A stretch of DNA of 64,000 bases from Notospermus geniculatus (lineage: Eukaryota > Nemertea > Pilidiophora > Heteronemertea > Lineidae). Under the pieces are notes generated by a model that searched no databases, was not told where the DNA came from, and saw only the letters and a program-made list of their open reading frames with translations. Both the position numbers and the translations under genes were made by a program. Location of the stretch: positions 107,401 through 171,400 of the forward strand of contig NMRB01001193.1 of the NCBI GenBank assembly GCA_002633025.1, in the 5' to 3' direction. Of this stretch, positions 46,901 to 54,039 are shown piece by piece (position 1 is the first letter of the stretch; every line of letters starts with the position of its first letter).

Positions 46901-48895
46901 ATTCAGCACACAACATACTAAAGTTCAATTTTATTTTTCATGCTTTTCCTGTACAGACCACAGCGATACCACACCATCACCCTACAGCCCCCGCTCTCCC
47001 TTGCCTATTCTCTGCTCACCCCCAAGTTCCGATGACCTATATTCGTCAAGCAATGTCGGTGATATAGCCCCTGAAGGATGTGCAGTGCCGTTGACACCCT
47101 TGTGGCAAAGTGACCTTGAGCATGGCGTTGGGGAGTCCTTCTTTTGGGCACATTTCCGTCTTGAAACGCTGAACGTGGATGAAACTGAAAAGTCTGATGC
47201 TTTGCCATTCTCGTCTGTTGCATTGCTTTATTTTGCATTAAAGGTAGTGCTTCTAGTCTTCTGCATGTGCAGCATTGATCTTCTGTCTAACAGAGCCTTT
47301 AGACTCAAGAAAAAGTCTTTGGATGCTCTGGATCATCTCATAAAAGCAAACACATGAGGGCTTTTGAACTTCGATGTGTTTCGTTATGAGATGAGTCCTT
47401 CCTTTCTAGCATTGGCTTTCTCTGGTTCTAAAAGTTTCACGTTTACAGTTTCCCTGAAGCTGTCTCAAACTTGTGTTTTCTTCATTCCTTTGCTGAGGGT
47501 ATACCTATAGCTTAGCTTCGCACCTTTCAAACCTGTTTTATCCAGCTGTCTTGTTAACTTGAAATATGATGGCCTCACAGTTATCATTTTGCCTTCAAAC
47601 GATACTCCACGGAGAGTGGAGTAGTCGAGTCAAAGGCAAAGTGATTGAGGCATATTTCAAGATGGTGTAGTTCAGTAGAATCACTTTTTGGCTTGACAGA
47701 CACTACAATATAGGCTTGCTGGTCTGCGATGCTTTTCTTGTGGTGAAGGTAGTGGATTTAATACTACCGGTAATTGGATGGATCAAGCTGAAACTTAATT
47801 TACTATAACAATAACTGATAAGTTGTAGCCTACATTTACTGTAACAGAAAATGTAATTAAATTTTGCACATCAATCCGAATACAAAGACGAGGACTCATG
47901 CAATTCAATTCCTGAGGAGACAAAATCGTAGATGTTCTGCTCATATATTCCTTTAACAAATCCTAAGAAAGTTTTTGAATCAAATTATATTCGTGGAGAT
48001 TGATTCCTCAAAACAGATTTGTGATAAAATTGCAACCCTTTTCACAATACATTGTACTGAACAATATCATAAAGGAATCAACCATAAAGGTTTAACTGCG
48101 AACGATGAGCTTACTGAGGGATACACTTCCTGTCTTGCCACTAGATGTCTCTCACTGCGTGAATTTTGGCTTTACGTAATAGGCACGAGCTTCAACTTTT
48201 TTTGTGGTGAAGAGGTACATGAAACTGCCAACATGATGCTTTGAATTCCATTTCTGACGATAACTGAGCTATTTTCAGCACAATTAGTGTTCCATGTACA
48301 AATGTACGTCAGCCTATTCAAATGTACACCGATGACCCTGAAAACACATCGTTCGTGGGGTTCTCATTAATTCAGACCTTTTGTATCATAAGATCAACTA
48401 GTCGGAATTCAACAAAATTTGCAGTGAATGTGCGGAAGGGTTTTGCCAATCACATGGAAACGTCAGAATGCAAATCTGTTGGGTTTTAAAGGGATATTGT
48501 CCACATTTATAAAATGCTAAATTTGTCAGTTGAACCTTTATGGTTGATTCCTTTATGACAATATTAGAAGATAGGCCTACCAGTATTTTAAAACGATACA
48601 TATGAGATTTTCAAATATCAGTTCTGTCATATTCTCAATTTGATATTAATTTCTTTCCATTATTTGTAGCCAATTTAGTCGTCGAGACTCCAGACGAGAA
48701 TCACTCCAAGTCCGTTCAATAGCCGAGATGACAGATGACGGAGAGATAAGGATATTACCATTGGAACCATCCCCACCGCCCAGACGTCGACAAAAGAGGG
48801 TGAAAACATCAAGAAATGGTCCAACTCTGAGACCTCCAGAAACAACTGTCATTGGAGTTAGTGGAGGGGAGGATGATGCAGAATCAGTTATTTAA
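22361..48895 (+). CDS. Anoctamin (TMEM16) family membrane protein
   Basis: Anoctamins are ten-helix dimeric membrane proteins that act as Ca2+-activated chloride channels or lipid scramblases. Exons: 22361-22962 (ATG 22402), 23243-23318, 25011-25111, 25306-25378, 30034-30382, 30883-30975, 31757-31780, 32820-32914, 34377-34498, 35035-35124, 35837-35992, 36374-36410, 36743-36852, 36947-37113, 37570-37762, 38420-38549, 38856-38995, one of four TM10 exons, 43396-43457, 43626-43769, 43944-44026, 44585-44708, 48670-48895. All phases join; 3237 bases, 1078 residues. Family marks: RIDYVLIYP, FGEKIGFYFAW, FLESWKRKNAVLAYEWDV, ENHRTKTSYDN, SLPLAPLIALL. By eye, the TM7-8 calcium acids are kept (EYTE and D..VD), but the TM6 Glu (mouse 654) is Met. 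The TM1-2 loop has no Cys and the TM9-10 loop is very short. Subfamily not assigned. Confidence 0.92.
23014..23222. repeat. Minisatellite, unit about 23-25 bases, about 8 copies
   Basis: Variants of TTGATGTGCTGATTAATTAGCAG fill an anoctamin intron and stop about 20 bases before the acceptor of the exon at 23243. Confidence 0.85.
24547..24796. mobile_element. TTAA-flanked MITE, copy 2
   Basis: Same family as 7845-8084, same orientation, flanked by TTAA at 24543-24546 and 24797-24800. It lies in an anoctamin intron. Confidence 0.9.
25862..26241. mobile_element. Full-length palindromic element, copy 1
   Basis: AGGTTTCGCAAATCTGATGA at the left and its complement at the right are the tips, and the arms continue pairing to the centre, where TTTCCACTTCGTA and TACGAAGTGGAAA flank two bases (around 26030-26058). 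The sister copy is 50462-50863. Confidence 0.85.
26606..26758. mobile_element. TA-flanked MITE with CAGTGGAAC ends
   Basis: CAGTGGAACGTCCCTTAATG and CCTTAATAGAGAGGTTCCACTG form the ends, flanked by TA on both sides. GGACACCTCT is repeated inside. CAGT-starting arms with TA duplication fit pogo/Tigger-type elements. Confidence 0.85.
27123..27323. mobile_element. MITE with TGTGACCCGGCAC ends
   Basis: TGTGACCCGGCACACCAAAA at the left pairs with the complement ending GCCGGGTCACA; the arms continue through GAGTCGGAA and AGAAGACC for about 46 bases. Confidence 0.85.
27738..27943. mobile_element. TTAA-type MITE, family C, copy 1
   Basis: Starts AGCACCATGGTATTGCC after TTAA and ends GCAATACTGTGGTCCT before TTGA. 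The interior GTCGACAGCCGGCGCCAC is shared with 37789, 45504 and 46230. Confidence 0.75.
27949..28910. mobile_element. Inverted-repeat element, 45-base arms
   Basis: ACATGGAGGTATTATTGAGA near the left and its complement near 28880 anchor nearly identical arms that extend through GAAGGAGCGAGCACGG. The interior holds no recognised gene and has one N at 28476. Confidence 0.85.
28911..30033. repeat. Intron; tandem duplication of about 85 bases near its end
   Basis: Two adjacent copies at about 29785-29965 share CAAAACAGGAG, GGTGCATTGC, TATCTACCTCA and GAAGGTATGTT or GGAGGTATGTT. The rest is AT-rich anoctamin intron with nothing else recognised. Confidence 0.7.
30034..30382 (+). CDS. Anoctamin exon, end of cytosolic domain and TM1
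   Basis: Enters in phase 1 and leaves in phase 2. It encodes GLPYLLMKKTYTDSLLLHEK, a charged linker, WRIRNYFGEKIGFYFAWSG and the first hydrophobic helix ending FCIFLYGLYL. It follows a tandem duplication of about 85 bases (29785-29965). Confidence 0.9.
31757..31780 (+). CDS. Candidate 24-base microexon in TM1-TM2 loop
   Basis: CGGGCCTGTGACATTTACTG plus four bases lies between CTTCATTTACAG and GTGAGTAC. It enters and leaves in phase 2, so it can be included or skipped without changing the frame; inclusion adds eight residues (GPVTFTDV with flanks). Both flanking exons fit each other without it, so this is a prediction from splice signals alone. Confidence 0.4.
31942..32378. mobile_element. 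Pogo/Tigger-like MITE with CAGTGCAACCTCGCTATAAC end
   Basis: CAGTGCAACCTCGCTATAAC at the left and its near complement ending GAGGTTGCACTG at the right are flanked by TA on both sides. TTCGTTATA words repeat inside both arms. Arms of this form are typical of pogo/Tigger DNA transposons. No transposase frame remains. Confidence 0.9.
32505..32710. mobile_element. Partial copy of the element at 39297-39591
   Basis: TAACCCAATAGAG, ACCCTGCCGTGAGCCGCC and CCCATCACCTCTAATGTA are shared with 39297-39591; the right end could not be found. Confidence 0.65.
32820..38995 (+). CDS. Anoctamin exons for TM2 to TM9
   Basis: Eleven consecutive phase-matched exons hold the helical core. 34377-34498 carries FLESWKRKNAVLAYEWDV; 36743-36852 the ENHRTKTSYDN segment; 36947-37113 the TM6 stretch CMSMLSLQVLVLMIAKT; 37570-37762 a CPCC motif in a basic loop and the TM7 start SEYTEKVIQYGYLM; 38420-38549 LPLAPLIALLTNLIDLSVDA; 38856-38995 ends LLSQKLWFIIGFE, the point where the alternative TM10 exons join. 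Compared with vertebrate ANO1, TM6 Met stands where Glu654 is, while EYxE and (D/E)xxxD of TM7-8 are kept. Confidence 0.9.
33220..34235. repeat. 22-base minisatellite split by 410 bases
   Basis: The unit GACAATCATCATCATGGAGAAT repeats at 33228-33337 and again at 33762-34230, with GGCC and ACAGTC variants and a few shortened units. The middle piece (about 33338-33760) is unique here and contains GGACGC/GCGTCC words; it may be an insertion. Confidence 0.92.
34719..34963. mobile_element. TA-type MITE, uninterrupted twin of 7738-8216
   Basis: Matches the outer element at 7738-8216 almost base for base but has a single TTAA (34832-34835) where the other has the inserted MITE. Confidence 0.92.
35287..35563. 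mobile_element. TTAA-type MITE, family B, copy 2
   Basis: AGCCCCACTGTATTGAATTA and AATTCAATACAGTGGGGGT form the ends, flanked by TTAA at 35283-35286 and 35564-35567. Sister of 13554-13825. Confidence 0.9.
36193..36343. mobile_element. Foldback MITE, about 150 bases
   Basis: ATAGTAAAAGTAAAGTCGTC and its near complement are the tips; GACCCCAATCAGGGTCTTCC and its complement pair near the loop. Confidence 0.85.
37789..38048. mobile_element. Family C MITE, decayed copy
   Basis: GTCGACAGGCGGTGCCAGTG, TTTCGCCCAGTGTTGGAGAA and AATAGAGGTCTCC match the copies at 27738 and 46230, in the opposite orientation to the latter. It lacks the insertion found at 46419-46755. Confidence 0.7.
38050..38271. mobile_element. 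MITE with 15-base perfect ends CAAGCCTGAGAATAA
   Basis: CAAGCCTGAGAATAA and its exact complement bound an interior with five TGTCAGGCA or GTCAGGTG words. It abuts the decayed family C copy. Confidence 0.75.
39297..39591. mobile_element. TTAA-type MITE with CCCAACAGAG ends
   Basis: CCCAACAGAG and CTCTATTGGG are the ends, flanked by TTAA at 39293-39296 and 39592-39595. It lies just ahead of TM10 exon a. Confidence 0.75.
39757..39834 (+). CDS. Anoctamin TM10 alternative exon a
   Basis: 78 bases, phase 0 to 0, acceptor TTTTTTGACAG, donor GGTAAAT. It encodes 26 residues starting NIVVTVRMI and including AAWWIPDSP. IPD aligns with the conserved end of TM10 in anoctamins. Position 11 is Ala and position 16 is Asp. 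It is one residue shorter than the other three. Confidence 0.82.
40438..40518 (+). CDS. Anoctamin TM10 alternative exon b
   Basis: 81 bases, phase 0 to 0, acceptor CTTTCTCTATCCAG, donor GGTAGGC. It encodes 27 residues starting HVVLAIIFL and including MDWWIPDMP. It is the only one with Asp at both positions 11 and 16, as in the DW(V/W)IPD of vertebrate ANO1 as I recall it. It contains no ATG-started frame of useful length and is easily overlooked. Confidence 0.8.
40700..41066. mobile_element. MITE with TGGGCCGTATTCTCGAAGC end, interrupted in its right arm
   Basis: Left arm TGGGCCGTATTCTCGAAGCT then TCCTCAAGTGTAAGGTCGAC; right arm is the complement but is opened at its TTAA by the MITE at 40797-41038. 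Confidence 0.88.
40797..41038. mobile_element. TTAA-flanked MITE, copy 3 (nested)
   Basis: Same family as 7845-8084. Ends AGGAGTTAGACGCCGAAGTT and its exact complement, flanked by TTAA at 40793-40796 and 41039-41042. Confidence 0.93.
41185..41254 (+). ncRNA. tRNA-like sequence, probably tRNA pseudogene or SINE head
   Basis: TAGCTCAGTCGGTAGAGC is a good A box with D-arm pairing, and GGTTCGAAACC is a good B box at the right spacing. The acceptor and anticodon stems do not pair well, so this is not a convincing functional tRNA. It lies between TM10 exons b and c. Confidence 0.55.
41769..41849 (+). CDS. Anoctamin TM10 alternative exon c
   Basis: 81 bases, phase 0 to 0, acceptor CTCCACCCCCAG, donor GGTAAGA. 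It encodes HALFIMCIVLTYIFPGVSAR and seven more residues. The normally conserved IPD is FPG, so both acidic positions (11 and 16) are neutral. Confidence 0.8.
42376..42432. promoter_or_regulatory. Four TGACCTTGA half-sites at 16-base spacing
   Basis: TGACCTTGA (complement TCAAGGTCA, the extended nuclear-receptor half-site of the ERR type) occurs at 42376, 42392, 42408 and 42424. It may be a chance product of a small tandem repeat. It is about 110 bases ahead of TM10 exon d. Confidence 0.35.
42540..42620 (+). CDS. Anoctamin TM10 alternative exon d
   Basis: 81 bases, phase 0 to 0, donor GGGTGAGT. It encodes HVVFGIKLFFAACIPDVPES and seven more residues ending MRR, which reads on into EKYQVARILE of the next constant exon exactly as in vertebrate anoctamins (EH..IPD.P..RREKY). 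It is the most canonical version and is proximal to the constant exon. Confidence 0.87.
43396..44708 (+). CDS. Anoctamin C-terminal tail exons (constant)
   Basis: Exons 43396-43457, 43626-43769, 43944-44026 and 44585-44708 encode a long, hydrophilic cytosolic tail rich in Ser, Arg and Lys (GLRRRSRTSSRDE, KDKREKQRQRKKSK, ELSEDSEDFHNNEF). Such tails vary greatly between anoctamins. The acidic Ser clusters look like casein kinase 2-type sites. A TTAA MITE sits in the last of these introns. Confidence 0.85.
44096..44324. mobile_element. TTAA-flanked MITE, copy 4
   Basis: Same family as 7845-8084 with the interior inverted relative to the other copies. Flanked by TTAA at 44092-44095 and 44325-44328, in an intron of the anoctamin tail. 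Confidence 0.92.
45114..47357 (+). CDS. Anoctamin alternative C-terminus 1 (exons 45114-45166 and 46957-47357)
   Basis: A 53-base exon (MSVTLSEISNFEAELEL) enters in phase 2, using the second of two close AGs, and leaves in phase 1. It fits 46957-47357, which starts DHSDTTPSPYSPRSPLPI and is open to TGA at 47355-47357. That exon ends with a hydrophobic run (FALKVVLLVFCMCSIDLL) that may be retained intron; no good phase-2 donor to the exon at 48670 was seen. This path totals 1154 residues. Confidence 0.5.
45504..45707. mobile_element. TTAA-type MITE, family C, best preserved copy
   Basis: AGGAGCACGGTATTGGA and GCAATACCGTGCTCCT are the ends, flanked by TTAA at 45500-45503 and 45708-45711. Confidence 0.88.
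45813..46099. mobile_element. MITE with long arms and 9-base target duplication
   Basis: CATTTTGGTTCCCTCAGTCA at the left and its exact complement at the right begin arms of more than 60 bases (GGTTGAAAGGTGACTTCGGT inside). GAAGTTTCC stands immediately before and after. Nine-base duplications are typical of Mutator-like elements. Confidence 0.88.
46230..46824. mobile_element. Family C MITE with an internal insertion
   Basis: Starts AGGGGAACTGTAT after TTAA and ends ATATCGTGGCCCT before TTAA. The interior is split by a second element at 46419-46755. Confidence 0.78.
46419..46755. mobile_element. MITE with CAGTTCGGGATAAGTC ends (nested)
   Basis: CAGTTCGGGATAAGTCTTTA and its complement are the tips of about 45-base arms. 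ACAT stands on both sides (46415-46418 and 46756-46759). Confidence 0.85.
47358..48669. other. Intron or 3' untranslated sequence, nothing recognised
   Basis: AT-rich sequence between the two alternative anoctamin ends. No exon or clear repeat was seen. Confidence 0.4.
48670..48895 (+). CDS. Anoctamin alternative C-terminus 2, ending ESVI
   Basis: The exon enters in phase 2 after TTTATTTGTAG and joins the tail exon ending at 44708. It is basic, Pro-rich (PLEPSPPPRRRQKR) and ends GGEDDAESVI before TAA. ESVI fits the class I PDZ ligand pattern S/T-x-hydrophobic at the C-terminus. The coding total with this exon is divisible by three. Confidence 0.7.
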
Positions 48896-48917
48896 AATGT
48901 CCTTTCACCAATCTTTA

Positions 48918-49417
48918 GGGTCATCCTTCGTTTTAGTCATTTTCACGAGCGTACAAAGTGTATGCTCGGGGGAGGAGATTAGGACCCTGCTGCGTACGCT
49001 TTTTCAGATTATAAAAAATGATGATCGTCAGCACTGAATACAAATTGAGCAAAGTTCCAATTTCGTGCGCATCCCACTCATGGCTAAGTCTTCTCGCATT
49101 CTTGATGCATAACAATGGCTGACTCAAATTCGATTGTGATCGTACTTGAAGATTTTATGAAAAAAATATGTACATGTAGGGCTGAATTTTGATAAAACCA
49201 GTTGAATGAATGTATAGAATTGTTCTCCTCTATCCCAGGGGGTTGTAGGGATACCTTCAGCTATGATGAGAACAATATTCTCACCATAGCTGAAAATACT
49301 CCCTGCATCCCTCTGGACAATCATCATTTTTCCAAAAATGGTTTGTAGACCTTGGAAGGGGGGGGGGTTGCTGAAATGAGTATGGTCTGTACGCTCGTGA
49401 AAATGATGGACGACCCC
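48918..49417. mobile_element. Inverted-repeat element just behind the anoctamin stop
   Basis: GGGTCATCCTTCG with CATTTTCACGAGCGTACA at the left pairs with TGTACGCTCGTGAAAATGAT and GGACGACCCC at the right. It starts 22 bases after the TAA at 48893-48895, so it would be transcribed in the 3' untranslated region. Confidence 0.8.
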
Positions 49418-49681
49418 TTTACAATCCTTCTGAAATTTGAAAAATGTGTTTTTGAAACATTGTGTTTTGACCCTGCTAGTTCTCTTTCGTCACAGAGCAG
49501 CAGAAGGAAATGGTGATTCCTTTAGATCGATATACCGGTATGTAATGTACATAGGGCATAATAAGATCGATATATGTAATGTACATAGGGCATAATATCT
49601 ACACTGTTATTGTACAGTACTGGTACAAGTGATCAGGGATTTATGATACCGTCCAGTTTAATTTCCTGCCATGCACATAGT

Positions 49682-49797
49682 TAACATTGGGCAGCAATCA
49701 TAAACATTTCTGGATGAGCCAGCAATTAGGGAGAAAAAATAACATTGGGCAGCAATCATAAACATTTCTGGATGAGCCAGCAATTAGGGAGAAAAAA
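49682..49797. repeat. Exact tandem duplication of 58 bases
   Basis: TAACATTGGGCAGCAATCAT starts each of two identical adjacent copies. It is either a very recent duplication or an assembly artefact. Confidence 0.95.
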
Positions 49798-49799
49798 TA

Positions 49800-50461
49800 C
49801 CAGTACCATAGTGTGTTTTCAATGACCTGGGGTTAGTGCCTCTTAGGGATCGTCCATAAAAGTCAATGTGCGTCACAATCCTAACAATGTTAGGAGGGGG
49901 GAGGGGCCGTACTTGGATAACATACACTTCGTGCTGATAGGAATTGGACGATAATTCAAATTGTAGAATGTCTTGGATGTGATTTCAGCCCTTATTTCTG
50001 TCCCAAAATACAACCTCACCTGTAAGTCTGTTGAGGATATCAAGCTGCAACCAAATCAAGTTCCTTTCACAAAGCTTTTGTTACCAAGGATACTTTATGG
50101 AGGAGTAGGCCTACATTGTAATAACAAGGTTGTTTGAGCTATTAACCCTAATTTGGGCACACTTTTGACCAGTTACATTTTGGGTACCGGTACACATAAA
50201 ATTTGCTAGGCCTTCTATGGCCTATAGTCCAGACCACGATGTAATTGAACGGCCTGGGTACGGTACCGGTATATATTTTTTTAAGAGTTCCCCTAGGATA
50301 TCCAGTGAAATTAATCTCTATGTGGGCTCCTACATGTTCATGCAAATGTGATCAATTTGAAATGCATTTTAGTTTTAGTACCGTGTTGTATAATATACTG
50401 TATCATAGGCCTATTGTAAATGTATTGTGCATAGAATTTGCAGATAACATCATTATTAGGG
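49800..50461. other. Intergenic, nothing recognised
   Basis: Contains scattered GGTACCGGTA words and no gene signal. Confidence 0.4.
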
Positions 50462-50863
50462 AGGTTTCGCAAATTTGATGAAAAGCAAAGTACGAAATAC
50501 GAAATTGGATTTCATTTCCATGACGTAATATATTTCAGGAATGGCTGGTACCACAAATATCACCTGCTGCAAGAGTGTCTTTTTAAGGCATCACATTAGA
50601 CTGAGTGTACGAAAAACTTTGAAATTTATCTTTTGTTTCCACTTCGTATACGAAGTGGAAATTTAAAAATCAAGATGCACCATAGGCCTACGGTAACTCT
50701 TTCGGTCATTCATACATGACATGCTAAAAGACGCACTGGCAGGAAGGACATTTGAGGTACCATACCGACCATCTCCAGATATATATTAGGTCCTGGAAAT
50801 GAAATTGAATTTCATATTTCATACCGGTACCGTACTTCGATTTTCGTCACATTTGCGAAACCT
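50462..50863. mobile_element. Full-length palindromic element, copy 2
   Basis: Tips AGGTTTCGCAAATTTGATGA and its complement; centre is the perfect palindrome TTTCCACTTCGTATACGAAG with its last six bases GTGGAAA-side complement. Same family as 25862-26241. Confidence 0.85.
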
Positions 50864-51235
50864 AGTCCCTATTTCTCCAACATATATTCTTCTCTTCCCA
50901 CATTATTGTAAAGAAAAATGCCTCAATAGTGTTCACTGAGGTGCAAAAGGAGATCAGCAATTGTGCCCATTTAAATCGAGGACTACCGGTATCCATCATA
51001 AAGTTTCTTCTCTGGACTGATCTCATTTTGTAAATACAAATGTAGGCCTACGAATATCCTTCAGGTAGGCCTACCGGTATATTAGGCCTACTGAGCATAG
51101 ATTGAACAACCGGAACTTCATTTTAAAAGCCTTTTGGCTGACTGATGTACCGTGTTTAATTTATGGAAATAAATCAATATTTTTTATTCTAGAATAAAAA
51201 AAAACACTTGCTGTTACTCACACTCCTTACCACAA

Positions 51236-51330
51236 ATACCAGTTGGTACCGGTACCGGTACCGATACCTCCGCTGGGATGAGTGAAACCATATGGCACGT
51301 TAACGGGTTACCGGTACCGGTACCCACTTT
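51236..51330. repeat. GGTACC-type hexamer repeats
   Basis: GGTACCGGTACCGGTACCG at 51245 and a second short run near 51312. ACCGGTA words are spread through the whole window. Confidence 0.8.
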
Positions 51331-51425
51331 TGACGTCGCGATGCATCAGCACGTGTGTGATGCACTACCGGTACGTCACGTCACTCATGCAAACATGGGG
51401 CGCAAAATTTGGTAGGCCTACACAT

Positions 51426-51626
51426 CTATAGAGGCCTTGCAATGACGTCATCCTGGCGGCCATGCTGAGGGGCAAGTGGGCAGAGGCGTGAGCTGACCGT
51501 GATGTGGCCTGCGTGAAGTGTGCCACGCAGTGTTTGACGTAACATCATTGGGACATTTCGCTGCGCCTCTGCAGTATGTGCCCCCCAGCATGGCGGCTTG
51601 TGACGTCATTTGCAAGGCCTCTATAG
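51426..51626. mobile_element. MITE with CTATAGAGGCCTTGCAATGA end
   Basis: CTATAGAGGCCTTGCAATGA and its near complement are the tips of about 48-base arms containing GACGTCAT and GGCGGCCATGCTG. The tip resembles the TATAGAGG family in the kelch gene. Confidence 0.88.
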
Positions 51627-51649
51627 TGGAGGAAATGTCTTTAAGATCC

Positions 51650-52300
51650 TGGTTTGAGAGGATGTGAGTTGCGCAGCCTACTGCTACTCGGGTGAGGACA
51701 TTGGCAGGGGATCATTATATCCCATCAGCGGTGGCGGCACACCGCCAACTAGCCTACCGGTAGATCAAATTCCAACGGTTGATCTGGTCCGGACTAGGCC
51801 TACCGAAGTTTACAACTTGACATTTATGTCTAGTCAGATAGCCTCAGTGACCCCACATTAGGACCCCAGGAGTAGACCAAGGAAGGCTAGCATCCCACGG
51901 GCCGGAGATGGTGCCGAATTTTTTCCACCGCCGAAGACAAAAACCGTCTAGCTTATGCGGGGCAATTGGAATTGAATCGAGAACTTCCACTCACTAACGA
52001 CAACAACGACTCAACCTACGCCGCAAGTGAGTGAATCGTCTTCCACACTTGATATAGTGCAGACCAATGCTGATACTTTTTCAGGTATTAATGGGTTCTT
52101 TGTACATTATATCGGTGGGATAATTTTATTTATTGTAGATGTGAAGTTATTTGATTTGAAGTGAATTCCACAAAGTTTTATTGACGATAGTAAACAGCAA
52201 ACAGATTAGGAAGTCCCGGGCCAATATGGCGCTGTCCGATAAACATCAGAGTTTCGATGCGCGTGTAGCCTAAATCGTTTTCTGACGTGTAACCCGAGTC
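51650..52300. other. Intergenic, nothing recognised
   Basis: No coding exon or clear repeat was recognised. A possible donor CGCAAGTGAGTG lies at about 52022. Confidence 0.35.
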
Positions 52301-52310
52301 ACTTGAGTAA

Positions 52311-52690
52311 GCATGCGCAGTGCGGCAAATAATTTTCCGGTTATGAAGTCGAGTAAAAGAACTTACGCTTGCGCACTAGGCCTAGAGCGTTCCGGCAGAA
52401 ACTCGGGTTAGAAAACGAACTAGACTCGAGTGCGCATGCGCAAAAATAACACACAAGTGCGCATGCGCAGTAATAAAATAAAATGGGCTATTCTTCGCCT
52501 ATTAGGCTATTTTTAGCCTACTTTTGAAATAACCTATTGATAAAATAGGCTATTATTTGCTCGAGTAAAAAACCGAACTAAGCCTTGGTAACTCGAGAAT
52601 GCGCGTGCGCAAAAGTTTTAGTTGATTGCGCATGCGCCTACAAAGGAAGTCGAGTCCCGGTTTAGTGACTCGCGTCGCGCATGTGCAAAT
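52311..52690. promoter_or_regulatory. Cluster of NRF1-type palindromes GCGCATGCGC
   Basis: Perfect GCGCATGCGC stands at 52432, 52459 and 52628, with close variants near 52311, 52601 and 52672. NRF1 (alpha-Pal) sites of this form mark many animal promoters. It could be the promoter of the PDZ gene 2.4 kb downstream. A partial inverted repeat (ACCCGAGT and ACTCGGGT) means it may instead be part of a transposon. Confidence 0.35.
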
Positions 52691-52929
52691 GTCTGCTTCT
52701 TTTTGGGAACTCGAATAATGGAACGAACTTGACATCATGGCGTCTCATGCATTTGTCGCATCTCAATTTTAACTGAAAACCTATAAAACGAGGGATTTAT
52801 GGGTAAATCAAAATTGATGATGCCTTAGTTCACACAGAAAATAGTATTCTGAGCCAGGCCGAAGCCTAAATTGGTAGTGTTTGCTAATTCCCGTTGCCTA
52901 GACGGCAGCAAAAACGGGAAGGGAGGGTG

Positions 52930-52954
52930 CACTGCACTGCACTGCACTGCACAT
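52930..52954. repeat. (CACTG)n microsatellite
   Basis: Five copies of CACTG in a row. Confidence 0.9.
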
Positions 52955-53327
52955 GTGGTGCATGCAATGCATCATACTCATAGCCTTTAGGGGTATAGGG
53001 GTAGGGCTATCACAGACACATGACCAGACACAGGGACTTGAGGCATGCATTGCAGGGGTGGTGGGCGTGTTACAGAGGTCCAATAACAAACCCCCGAGTA
53101 ATGCCCCGGTATACTGACGTATACCTAGTAGAAAAATAACAAGGGATACAACTTCAAACAAGACCCCATTCGGACATTTTCACTTCAACGATCTGCCGAG
53201 AAGCCAAATCTCAACCAAATTTCACAAACAAGGTACCGTTTTGAAGCTGAGAATGTATAGATTCAAAATAAACCGAAATCTATCTCAAATCTTGATGTTG
53301 TACATTGATTTGGGCACTCGAAAGTGC

Positions 53328-53505
53328 NNNNNNNNNNNNNNNNNNNNNNNNNNNNNNNNNNNNNNNNNNNNNNNNNNNNNNNNNNNNNNNNNNNNNNNNN
53401 NNNNNNNNNNNNNNNNNNNNNNNNNNNNNNNNNNNNNNNNNNNNNNNNNNNNNNNNNNNNNNNNNNNNNNNNNNNNNNNNNNNNNNNNNNNNNNNNNNNN
53501 NNNNN
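53328..53505. other. Assembly gap (178 N)
   Basis: Unknown bases. The gap cuts the left part of the repeat element that follows. Confidence 0.99.
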
Positions 53506-54032
53506 CAAACGCCTGATCAGGCCATATGGCTTCATCAGGCAACCTCTCCTGATGAGGCTATATCGGTAGCTTGATGAGGCAACCATCTCAAGAATCAGAA
53601 AGAAACAAAGAAGAAACAAAGTGGCCGCAAGCGAAACAAAATGTCATATGACTAAAAGCATGTGTTTATACCATACTTTGATCTCACCGTGCAATTCTCA
53701 TATCTACCGTGGAATTATGACGTAATCAGTGTGTCAAATCAAAAGGTGTTTTCCATTAGCAGAAGCTGGAGAATACCAGGATGTAGCCTCATCAAGCTAC
53801 CTCCAATATGGCGGACGTTGCCTGATGAAGCCATCTGATGGAAAATCTGTTAAAAAACACCAACACAAGTTTGAATGAAAATACTTTTGTTACTGGTTGC
53901 TTTTAAATAGTGGATCACATGCTTTAGACTGAAAATCTTGAAGAAAAAACATACAAGAAAAAAGAACAGGAAATTATCCACATGGCTTCATCAGGCTACC
54001 TTGCCTGATCAGGAGATGGCCTGATCAAGCGT
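53506..54032. mobile_element. Element rich in CTGATCAGGC / TGATGAGGC words
   Basis: CAAACGCCTGATCAGGCCA at the gap edge pairs with TGGCCTGATCAAGCGTTTG at 54014-54032. About ten short inverted GCTTCATCAGGC-like words lie between. Confidence 0.7.
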
Positions 54033-54039
54033 TTGGTCT

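Noticed and set aside
50635-50660. ACTTCGTATA / TATACGAAGT, resembling half-sites of loxP
   Set aside because: It is the centre of a palindromic transposon; the sister copy at 26030-26058 differs in the middle, and there is no 8-base spacer.
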